DNA from: an uncultured Blautia sp.
Lineage (GTDB): Bacteria > Bacillota > Clostridia > Lachnospirales > Lachnospiraceae
Direction: 5' to 3'
DNA length: 16,790 nt
Assembly: GCA_900551465.1 (NCBI GenBank)
Contig: URWL01000003.1
Span: 1 to 16,790 of the forward strand
Shown here: one piece after another, positions 7,210 through 12,294 of the stretch
Layout: each line of letters begins with the position of its first letter
Numbering within the stretch: the stretch's first letter is position 1
Made by a program: the position numbers and the translations under genes
The notes under the pieces: model-generated
Seen by the model: the letters and a program-made list of their open reading frames with translations, nothing else
Databases searched by the model: none
What the model was told of the DNA's origin: nothing

Positions 7210-8304
7210 ATGGCAAAGAAACAACTGGAATTTGATTATTTTCACGACTATGAATCGGAGCAGTTTGCTTTTTACCGTATCCCGAAAGTGCTGTTCACGG
7301 ATGATTATTTCCGGAATCTGTCCAGTGACGCAAAGGTGCTTTATGGGCTGATGTTAGACCGGATGGCATTGTCCATCCGGAACCGCTGGGTAGACGATGA
7401 AGGGAAAGTGTATATTATCTTCACTGTGGAGCAGGTCATACAGTATATGAACTGCGGCAGGGATAAAGGCATGAAAATAATGGCGGAACTGGACTGCAAA
7501 AAGGGGATCGGTTTAATTGAACGGGTAAAGCAGGGCTTTGGAAAGCCAGATCTTATTTATGTAAAAAGTTTTGTGATAAAAAGAGAATTGGAGCCGGAGA
7601 AGGAGCTGGAAAAAGAGGTCACAGAACCGCAGGAAAGCATACCGGAATCCCAGGGGGATTTTGTGGAATCCATAGAGGTCGGAGATACCGACTTCACGTG
7701 GTCGGAAAAACCGACTTCATGGGGTCGGGAAAGCCGACTTCACGTGGTCGGAAAAACCGACTTATCAGAGTCGGAAAAGCCGACTTATCGAGGTCGGGAA
7801 AACCGAAGTTCAGAGGTCGGAAAAACCGACCCTAATAATACTGATATTAACAATACTGATTTTAGTGAGACCAATCTTATCAATCTATCCAGGGAAGAAA
7901 CTCAGGAAAAAGCGGATAAGATAGATGGGATGACGGTCATACAGGCATATACAGACATTGTGAAAAGCAATATTGACTACGAGGTATTGTGCCGGGATTA
8001 CTGTCCAAGGGATAAAGACTATATCGACGAGATTGTACAACTGCTTGTAGAAACCATCAGTGTGAAGCGGGAGTCTCTGGTGATCAACGGTGCGGAATAC
8101 CCATATGAGTTCGTGAAAAGTAAACTTCTGAAAATCGATTCGGCCCATGTGCAGTATGTCCTGGAACGTATGCATGAAACAACCACAAAAATCCGCAATG
8201 TCAGGGCTTATCTGTTGGTCTGCCTGTTCAATGCCCCGTCTACCATCAACAGCTATTACCGGGCGGAGGTTAATCACGATTTGTATGGAGGTGGCAATAT
8301 ATGA
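7210..8304 (+). CDS. Replication initiator protein, RepA_N / DUF6017 type
   Basis: The 364-aa initiator would start replication of the excised element. Residues about 5-120 (FAFYRIPKVLFTDDYFRNLS, AKVLYGLMLDRMALSIRNRW, YIIFTVEQVIQYMNCGRDKG) are the RepA_N winged-helix region known from large low-G+C plasmids. A charged linker follows, then a repetitive segment (about residues 156-210). The C-terminal domain, about residues 235-360, matches DUF6017 (YEVLCRDYCPRDKDYIDEIV, YPYEFVKSKLLKIDSAHVQY, RNVRAYLLVCLFNA). The linker DNA consists of seven 23-bp direct repeats, so the coding region probably contains the origin, as established for RepA_N replicons such as pAD1 and pSK41. A GGAAGGAGG site precedes the ATG, and the stop overlaps the next ATG by 4 bp. 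Confidence 0.92.
   Translation: MAKKQLEFDYFHDYESEQFAFYRIPKVLFTDDYFRNLSSDAKVLYGLMLDRMALSIRNRWVDDEGKVYIIFTVEQVIQYMNCGRDKGMKIMAELDCKKGIGLIERVKQGFGKPDLIYVKSFVIKRELEPEKELEKEVTEPQESIPESQGDFVESIEVGDTDFTWSEKPTSWGRESRLHVVGKTDLSESEKPTYRGRENRSSEVGKTDPNNTDINNTDFSETNLINLSREETQEKADKIDGMTVIQAYTDIVKSNIDYEVLCRDYCPRDKDYIDEIVQLLVETISVKRESLVINGAEYPYEFVKSKLLKIDSAHVQYVLERMHETTTKIRNVRAYLLVCLFNAPSTINSYYRAEVNHDLYGGGNI
7677..7837 (+). repeat. Seven 23-bp tandem repeats (iterons) inside the rep gene, candidate oriV
   Basis: Units start at 7677, 7700, 7723, 7746, 7769, 7792 and 7815, exactly 23 bp apart. Each has the form (G)GTCGG-NAAAN-CCGACTT, an inverted repeat GTCGG/CCGAC around 5 nt, followed by a variable tail (often TTCACGT or TTATC). 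Unit 6 has a damaged right half. Because 23 is not a multiple of 3, the frame rotates and the protein shows a 23-aa period instead (EVGDTDF, VVGKTDL, EVGKTDP). Regular spacing of about two helical turns is typical of Rep-binding iterons. Confidence 0.85.
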
Positions 8305-8636
8305 GGAAAAGGGAAATTTTAACAAAGGTAATTATGCCTGTAGGGATGATACTTCTGCTTGCAGTTATCTTCCGGCCTTTCTGCATGATACAGGAAAAAC
8401 TGGACTGGCGGCTTCTGGTACTTCTCATGGGGATACCATTTGGGGTACATAAGATGTGCTTGTGGCTGGTTCCCAGTGGAATGGGGATCAGCGGAACCGT
8501 CGGTATGGTTGCATTTAATCTGCTGATCGGAGGTGTCATTGGAAGTGTGGTTATGTTCTGGCGTCTTTTGGTGGCGGCATTCACTTTGGTAAGAGGATTT
8601 GTGTCAGGAGCTTTGTGGCTGCTGGGCGCACGGTAG
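8301..8636 (+). CDS. Small integral membrane protein (DUF6050-like)
   Basis: This 111-aa product has about three hydrophobic segments: residues 10-26 (VIMPVGMILLLAVIFRP), 37-57 (LLVLLMGIPFGVHKMCLW) and 64-95 (GTVGMVAFNLLIGGVIGSVV). Basic residues at the very N-terminus suggest N-in topology. The sequence fits the DUF6050-type proteins carried by Tn1549-like elements, recalled from memory with moderate certainty; no function is established. The ATG overlaps the rep stop by 4 bp (ATGA), so it is translationally coupled to rep. That pairing of a replication initiator with a tiny membrane protein could mean membrane association of replication, but this is only a suggestion. Confidence 0.7.
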   Translation: MRKREILTKVIMPVGMILLLAVIFRPFCMIQEKLDWRLLVLLMGIPFGVHKMCLWLVPSGMGISGTVGMVAFNLLIGGVIGSVVMFWRLLVAAFTLVRGFVSGALWLLGAR

Positions 8637-8652
8637 GAGAGAAACAAAAGGA

Positions 8653-8955
8653 GTGGAGGAGAAGCATGGCAAAAAGGTATTGGAATATTTTTATCATGAA
8701 GGGCTGATGCCCAGGGAAATGTGCTGCCCCAGGCGGCAGGAATATAGGGATGCCTTAGAATTATGTGAAACGGCGGAGAGGGAGTTGAAAGAACATCTCA
8801 CCCCGGAATTTGCAGGACTTTTGGAAGATTATAAAGCAAATCTGATAAGGATATCCGCTTTAGAAAATGAAGCACACTTTGTCCAGGGGATGGCGCTGGG
8901 AATCCGGATGACCTCGGAGGCATTTATCCTGGAGGAAGAAAAAACAGAAGAATGA
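8653..8955 (+). CDS. Small helical protein (DUF6809-like), likely GTG start
   Basis: The product of about 100 aa reads VEEKHGKKVLEYFYHEGLMP, then a predicted two-helix body (RDALELCETAERELKEHLTP, FAGLLEDYKANLIRISALEN) and a conserved-looking ending (AHFVQGMALGIRMTSEAFIL). This layout, an N-terminal LEYFYHEG block, a helical hairpin with TPEFAGLLE, then F..G..LG.RM..EAF, recalls the DUF6809 group of short element proteins. No function is known. The frame opens earlier at 8599, but that part overlaps the previous gene and has no ribosome site. GTG at 8653 follows AGGAG (8635-8639) by 13 nt, long but usable. It is co-directional with the rep operon. Confidence 0.65.
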   Translation: MEEKHGKKVLEYFYHEGLMPREMCCPRRQEYRDALELCETAERELKEHLTPEFAGLLEDYKANLIRISALENEAHFVQGMALGIRMTSEAFILEEEKTEE

Positions 8956-9023
8956 TTTTGGGAAGAGCAGCCGAAGAACCGGTTGCTTTTTCTATTTGTT
9001 TCCATACGGGAGGGATATAACAG

Positions 9024-9107
9024 ATGGAACTTTTGATGTTGGGGCTGCTTATTATTATCGGCCTTGTGATGTTGCTCCTTTTATCTGGCAGTGAAATATC
9101 TGGATGA
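9024..9107 (+). CDS. Tiny membrane peptide, 27 aa, perhaps a frameshifted longer gene
   Basis: A ribosome site GGGAGGG (9008-9014) lies 9 nt before ATG 9024. The peptide MELLMLGLLIIIGLVMLLLL is a single membrane segment and ends SGSEISG. Reading from about 9087 in another frame gives LAVKYLDEEMNGS, which looks like the natural continuation of a membrane anchor into a soluble tail. A single-base change near 9082-9087 would join the two. It may therefore be a degraded gene. The product is not recognised, and homologues would decide between a real 27-aa peptide and a broken gene. Confidence 0.45.
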   Translation: MELLMLGLLIIIGLVMLLLLSGSEISG

Positions 9108-9138
9108 AGAAATGAACGGTTCCAGACATGGCGGGAAC

Positions 9139-9159
9139 TTCCCGACAACTTGTCGGGAG
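9139..9159. repeat. Dispersed palindrome, copy 1
   Basis: CCCGACAA (9141-9148), one central base, TTGTCGGG (9150-9157), preceded by AACTT and followed by AG. It is the most perfect of three copies and lies about 50 bp before the XRE regulator. Outer CCAGAC (9122-9127) and GTCTGG (9159-9164) can extend the hairpin. No T run follows, so it is not an ordinary terminator. Confidence 0.8.
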
Positions 9160-9209
9160 TCTGGCAGGAGAAAACTCAAACAAAGATCAGGAAAGGATGG
9201 AAGATAGAA

Positions 9210-9506
9210 ATGGAATTGGCAGAACAGCTCAGGTATTTTCGGAGCCGGAGTGGATGCACCCAGGAAGAGCTTGCAGAGCGTACCGGAATCCATGCGAACA
9301 CGCTGCGCAAATATGAGGCAGGGCAGAGAAAACCAAAGATCGGGCAGCTAAAACGGATAGCGGATGGCCTGGGGATCAGTGTGATCGAGTTTCTTGACAT
9401 AGAGATAGAAAATGAGGCAGATCTGGTTGCGGTGCTGAAAAAGGTAAGCCCATTTTTTAAGTGGGATGCGATGGCCGGAGTGCTTGAGGGAAAGGAGCGG
9501 CAATGA
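9210..9506 (+). CDS. XRE-family helix-turn-helix transcriptional regulator
   Basis: The 98-aa product carries a Cro/C1-type helix-turn-helix over about residues 4-60, with LAEQLRYFRSRSGCTQEELA, ERTGIHANTLRKYEAGQRKP and LKRIADGLGISVIEFLDIE. The QEELAERTGIHANTLRKYE stretch is the recognition region. The remaining C-terminal 35 residues are short and acidic to mixed, with no known sensor domain. ATG 9210 is chosen because the domain begins there; the same frame is open to 9150 with weak evidence for an earlier start, and the ribosome site is poor (AAAGGA at 9192-9197). It overlaps the next gene by 4 bp. The palindrome just upstream is a natural candidate for its operator, though not shown. Confidence 0.88.
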   Translation: MELAEQLRYFRSRSGCTQEELAERTGIHANTLRKYEAGQRKPKIGQLKRIADGLGISVIEFLDIEIENEADLVAVLKKVSPFFKWDAMAGVLEGKERQ

Positions 9507-10306
9507 TCCTGATTTCGATTTTTATATTACAGGTGGTGTGTCTGCTGTTTTTTTATCCCCTTTTGGTAGTGGGAAAGCAGGCAGATGAGGAAATGCGGCT
9601 GCTATTTGACCAGAAAATACAGGCAGAACAGGAGAATGAGGAGGGACCCGGTATGGAATCACAAAGAGATGTACGAAGAATGATCGAGAAAGAAATTGAA
9701 AAGGGGAGTGTGCCGGTACGGTTTGCAGGCATGGGATTTACGGATGACACTTACCATCTGGTGGAATGCCAGGCAAAAATGAATCAGCTTCTGGATTATT
9801 TTTTTCGTAACGGGGAGTTTTCAGCCCTGGCGGATAAACAGGTGAAAAGTAATGTGTATATGGATGGAGCAGGGAGAAAGCCAGAGTTCCGTCCGGCAAA
9901 ATCGGATAGGGACAGAAGGCTCCTGGAAGAGGCTGCAAAGCGGTGGATCAAGAAAAAACATCCAAGGTTTGACGGGGATGTATACGTGGAAAATGTACGC
10001 TGTTTTTTAGAATTTCCAGAGGAAGAAAAAGAAAAGCGGAAATGTGTGGTAAGCGGTGAAGAAACGACAGCACTGATCTTCCGGAAAAAGCACTTGATGG
10101 GACTGTATCTGCAGTGCCTGATGCACCGGAAAGAGGTCATGCAGGAGGTTCCCCGGTTGGAGGGATTTTCCGAAGTATGTAACCGGATTTACCAGCTGCA
10201 GGATGTGGAGGTATTGTTTCAGTGTATGCTGTTTGACCAGATGGAATGGGAAGGCGGGAAACTGTATGGCCATTTTAGCACGGTGTATCTGCTGAAAGAA
10301 TCCTGA
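9503..10306 (+). CDS. Uncharacterised element protein with N-terminal membrane anchor
   Basis: This 267-aa product is not recognised. Residues 1-24 form one hydrophobic segment (MILISIFILQVVCLLFFYPL), a single anchor or uncleaved signal. A charged linker rich in glutamate follows (KQADEEMRLLFDQKIQAEQE), then a mixed soluble domain with TYHLVECQAKMNQLLDYFF, RPAKSDRDRRLLEEAAKRWI and HPRFDGDVYVENVRCFLEF. No catalytic motif is evident. The ATG overlaps the regulator's stop by 4 bp (ATGA), so the two are probably one transcript and the regulator may control it. A second methionine near residue 51 (MESQRD) could be the start of a soluble form. It lies in the variable middle of the element, before the transfer genes. 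Confidence 0.75.
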   Translation: MILISIFILQVVCLLFFYPLLVVGKQADEEMRLLFDQKIQAEQENEEGPGMESQRDVRRMIEKEIEKGSVPVRFAGMGFTDDTYHLVECQAKMNQLLDYFFRNGEFSALADKQVKSNVYMDGAGRKPEFRPAKSDRDRRLLEEAAKRWIKKKHPRFDGDVYVENVRCFLEFPEEEKEKRKCVVSGEETTALIFRKKHLMGLYLQCLMHRKEVMQEVPRLEGFSEVCNRIYQLQDVEVLFQCMLFDQMEWEGGKLYGHFSTVYLLKES

Positions 10307-10324
10307 CGGAGAGCAAAAATAAGG

Positions 10325-10786
10325 GTGACATCGTATTTGGAAAGAGGTAAAATAAAGTATCAGAAGTTGGAGGAAGTGGATGTGAATCAAAAGGAACTGG
10401 CTGGCCTGGTGCATCATTCCATGTATCAGCAGTGGAAGAAACGTGGATATGCAGCGCCTGTAGATACACTGATGGACTGTAATGTTTTATCTCAAAAAGA
10501 TTACGAGGACTGGCGGTTTGGAAAGATACCGTATCTTGAGAAATGCTGCACCGCCAATCTTGGGAAACTTTCTTTTATCCTGCATGAAATGAGGGTGTAT
10601 GCGAAGAAACGTGGTTGGAAACCGTCTTTTTGCTATTATAAGCAGTGGGGTGTGAAGATGAAAAACGGGCAGGGACATAAGCCGACCGTACCGCTGCGGT
10701 TTAGCAAAACCGGGAAGGAAGAGATTGAAAAATGGTATGCGACGCATTTCGTGGATGAAGAGAAGATACAGGAGCTGAGAATTTGA
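10325..10786 (+). CDS. Uncharacterised soluble element protein (GTG start)
   Basis: The 153-aa product is basic and soluble, without membrane segments. Visible blocks are LERGKIKYQKLEEVDVNQKE, HHSMYQQWKKRGYAAPVDTL, DYEDWRFGKIPYLEKCCTAN and KLSFILHEMRVYAKKRGWKP, ending SKTGKEEIEKWYATHFVDEE. The WRFGKIPYLEKCC...L phrase and the aromatic-rich basic tail suggest nucleic-acid contact, but no family is recognised. GTG 10325 is taken as the start, with GGAGAG (10308-10313) 11 nt upstream; no in-frame ATG occurs before residue 33. It follows the anchored protein by 18 bp in the same direction. Base composition is that of the element backbone, in contrast to the next gene. Confidence 0.75.
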   Translation: MTSYLERGKIKYQKLEEVDVNQKELAGLVHHSMYQQWKKRGYAAPVDTLMDCNVLSQKDYEDWRFGKIPYLEKCCTANLGKLSFILHEMRVYAKKRGWKPSFCYYKQWGVKMKNGQGHKPTVPLRFSKTGKEEIEKWYATHFVDEEKIQELRI

Positions 10787-10807
10787 GTCTATAGAGGAGA
10801 ATATCAT

Positions 10808-11332
10808 ATGAGAGAAAAGAGTGGGTTAGATACACATCAAATGTTTAAACAGGCTTGTGCTTTTTCTGATTGTGCAAGATGTTGTGAAGTAGAGCCTAAT
10901 GATATTATTGAATATAGATTTAATTCTCATACTGTGGCAGGTATTGTTAATTCTGCTTTTGCTTGCGAGGTATTTATTAAAACACTTTTAGTTATTCATG
11001 GTGTATCTGTCAATGAAATGAGAGGGAAAAAAACACGCGATGGTCATGAATTGAAAAGATTATGGGAATTATTCAAAAAAAAGGATTGTAAAACTGCGAC
11101 ATTAGTTGAGCTACAAATGCAAGAGATTTTTAATTCCAATAATAAGAGTATGTTTTATGACTTACTAGATAGTATTTCTAATGCTTTCGAGTATTGGCGT
11201 TATATATATGAAAAGGACGATGGAAATACTAATATCAATTTTCTGAGAACTTTCAGATTATTACTAAGGGAAGTGTGTTGTGAGCAATTATATGATAAAT
11301 CTTGGGAAGAGTTTATTGAAAAAAAAGAATAA
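10808..11332 (+). CDS. HEPN-like cargo protein
   Basis: The 174-aa, mostly helical product shows a HEPN-like arrangement: a first long helix VNSAFACEVFIKTLLVIHGV (residues about 47-66), then GHELKRLWELFKKKD (about 77-91), then a helix pair ending FYDLLDSISNAFEYWRYIYE. HEPN domains occur in RNase toxins and defence proteins. The usual RX4-6H catalytic motif is not clear: only spacings such as R-x3-H (RFNSH) and R-x2-H (RDGH) are present, so it may be non-catalytic. A GAGGAGA site lies 7-8 nt before the ATG. Composition differs sharply from its neighbours: bases 10861-10920 contain 17 G or C of 60 by hand count, while 10141-10200 contain 32. This suggests recent acquisition as cargo. The family call is tentative. 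Confidence 0.55.
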   Translation: MREKSGLDTHQMFKQACAFSDCARCCEVEPNDIIEYRFNSHTVAGIVNSAFACEVFIKTLLVIHGVSVNEMRGKKTRDGHELKRLWELFKKKDCKTATLVELQMQEIFNSNNKSMFYDLLDSISNAFEYWRYIYEKDDGNTNINFLRTFRLLLREVCCEQLYDKSWEEFIEKKE

Positions 11333-11401
11333 TGATTAATATTACAAAGCAAGGAGAAGCAAGACAAATTTCAGTTGAATTTACGGAGGAAAAAGCAGTG
11401 A

Positions 11402-11605
11402 GCAGGAAATATGCAAATTGTGGCGAAAAAGGAAGGCACAAGAGAATGGCTCCGTATTACTGGAATTGCGAAGGAGTGCCAGGATATTTCTCTGAAACAA
11501 AGGTTTATGGATGAATACCCGGTTTTAGTATCCCATTATAGTTCTGCGGATTCGGAACATTTTTTGATGTTTCAAATTACGATAACTAAGACAGAGTTCA
11601 AATAA
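11402..11605 (+). pseudogene. 3' remnant of a pyridoxamine-5'-phosphate-oxidase-like gene
   Basis: The frame through ATG 11411 reads MQIVAKKEGTREWLRITGIA, then KECQDISLKQRFMDEYPVLV and SHYSSADSEHFLMFQITITK. This matches the C-terminal half of small clostridial PPOX-type flavin-binding proteins, where a phrase such as QIVA...W.RITGKA precedes a helix and a final strand. Those proteins are usually about 130 aa; only about 64 aa remain, and an in-frame TGA stands five codons before the ATG. There is no proper ribosome site at 11411. It therefore looks like a truncated leftover, perhaps carried in with the HEPN-like gene. A functional 64-aa peptide is less likely. It ends just before a strong terminator. 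Confidence 0.6.
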
Positions 11606-11633
11606 AAAACAACAATTACATACCGTTTTAAGC

Positions 11634-11685
11634 AGCCGCTTGGTTCAAATGTTAAAAACTTGAATCAGTCGGCTTTTTTATTTTT
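11634..11685 (+). terminator. Intrinsic terminator closing the cargo island
   Basis: A 15-nt arm (11634-11648) pairs with 11660-11674 with one mismatch and two G-U pairs around an 11-nt loop, followed by TTTTTTATTTTT. It separates the middle region from the transfer genes, which therefore need their own promoter. Confidence 0.85.
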
Positions 11686-11691
11686 AGAAAG

Positions 11692-11715
11692 AACTTCCCG
11701 ACAAGCTGTCGGGAG
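11692..11715. repeat. Dispersed palindrome, copy 2
   Basis: AACTT then CCCGACA (11697-11703), AGC, TGTCGGG (11707-11713), then AGG. It lies just after the terminator and before the pcfB leader ORF. It matches copies 1 and 3 across the flanking AACTT as well as the arms. Confidence 0.8.
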
Positions 11716-11732
11716 GTGGGAAGGAGCCGCCT

Positions 11733-11774
11733 ATGAAGAAAAGATATGTGTATCATCTGCTGATACCGCCGTAA
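11733..11774 (+). CDS. Possible 13-aa leader peptide upstream of pcfB
   Basis: AAGGAG (11721-11726) is followed 6 nt later by ATG 11733 and the short frame MKKRYVYHLLIPP, stopping at TAA 11774. Its last codons run through the first arm of a hairpin (11756-11764), and the stop lies in the loop. The peptide ends in two prolines before the stop, a context that can slow ribosomes. The layout resembles attenuation or translation-coupling leaders, but translation is unproven. Confidence 0.45.
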   Translation: MKKRYVYHLLIPP

Positions 11775-11788
11775 ATACCATCAGCAGA
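11756..11788 (+). promoter_or_regulatory. Hairpin between leader ORF and pcfB ribosome site
   Basis: TCTGCTGAT (11756-11764) and ATCAGCAGA (11780-11788) are perfect 9-bp inverted repeats around a 15-nt loop. The pcfB ribosome site AAAGGAGG begins at 11792, 4 nt after the hairpin. A ribosome at the leader stop (11772-11774) would cover or approach the second arm and could open the structure. Confidence 0.55.
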
Positions 11789-11808
11789 CAGAAAGGAGGT
11801 TATGCACA

Positions 11809-12294
11809 TTGGAGGAAGAAGTAACTCAAAAAACGATTGCTTTATCTGTGAAAGCAACTAAAGTCACGGCAGATGTTCTGCGGGGAATGTTGCGGAAATA
11901 TCTGGCACAGCAGAAGCATACAGGCAGGAACCCGTACAAAAGAGGAAAGCAGACGTACAGCCAGTTGAAAAAGCAGGGTGTAGGGTTAAGCCATATTGAT
12001 ATTACGGACGAGAATATCAAATCTTTTGAACGGGTGGCAAAGAAGTACAAGATTGATTTTGCCATGGAAAAGGAGAATACCAGAAAATCACCGCCCACAT
12101 ATTATGTGTTCTTCAAAGCACCGGATGAGGACACCATGAATCTGGCTTTTAAAAAATATGTTGGAAAGCAGATGAAGAAAAAAGACAAGCCCTCCATTAT
12201 GGAGAAACTGGAACATTTCAAAGATGTGGTGACAAAGGGAATGAACCGGGAACGCTCCAGAGAACATCAAAAGGATCGGGGGCAGAGCTTATGA
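11809..12294 (+). CDS. pcfB: PcfB-family conjugation protein (DUF3801), TTG start
   Basis: This 161-aa protein belongs to the PcfB/DUF3801 group that accompanies the coupling ATPase in Gram-positive conjugative plasmids and elements; enterococcal PcfB is reported to help bring the DNA substrate to the transfer machinery. Family features are EEEVTQKTIALSVKATKVTA at the N-terminus, KRGKQTYSQLKKQGVGLSHI, DITDENIKSFERVAKKYKID and PPTYYVFFKAPDEDTMNLAF, followed by a basic lysine-rich tail. The start is TTG 11809, supported by AAAGGAGG (11792-11799) 9 nt upstream and by homologues that begin with similar M-x-EEVTQ residues. ATG 11802 is out of frame. The stop overlaps the virD4 start by 4 bp. A leader ORF and hairpin precede it and may control the whole transfer operon. 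Confidence 0.88.
   Translation: MEEEVTQKTIALSVKATKVTADVLRGMLRKYLAQQKHTGRNPYKRGKQTYSQLKKQGVGLSHIDITDENIKSFERVAKKYKIDFAMEKENTRKSPPTYYVFFKAPDEDTMNLAFKKYVGKQMKKKDKPSIMEKLEHFKDVVTKGMNRERSREHQKDRGQSL

Noticed and set aside
7677..7837. Tandem repeats considered as a CRISPR array
   Set aside because: Units are contiguous with no unique spacers of 30 bp or more, are only 23 bp long and lie inside the rep gene.
9141..9157. Palindrome copies considered as intrinsic terminators
   Set aside because: None of the three copies is followed by a T run, and copies 1 and 2 lie before genes rather than after operons.
11332..11514. 60-aa frame starting at the HEPN-like stop (TAATG overlap), considered as an antitoxin partner
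   Set aside because: The stop-start overlap is suggestive, but the second half is the PPOX remnant read out of frame, and no antitoxin features or ribosome site are visible. Kept only as a possibility.
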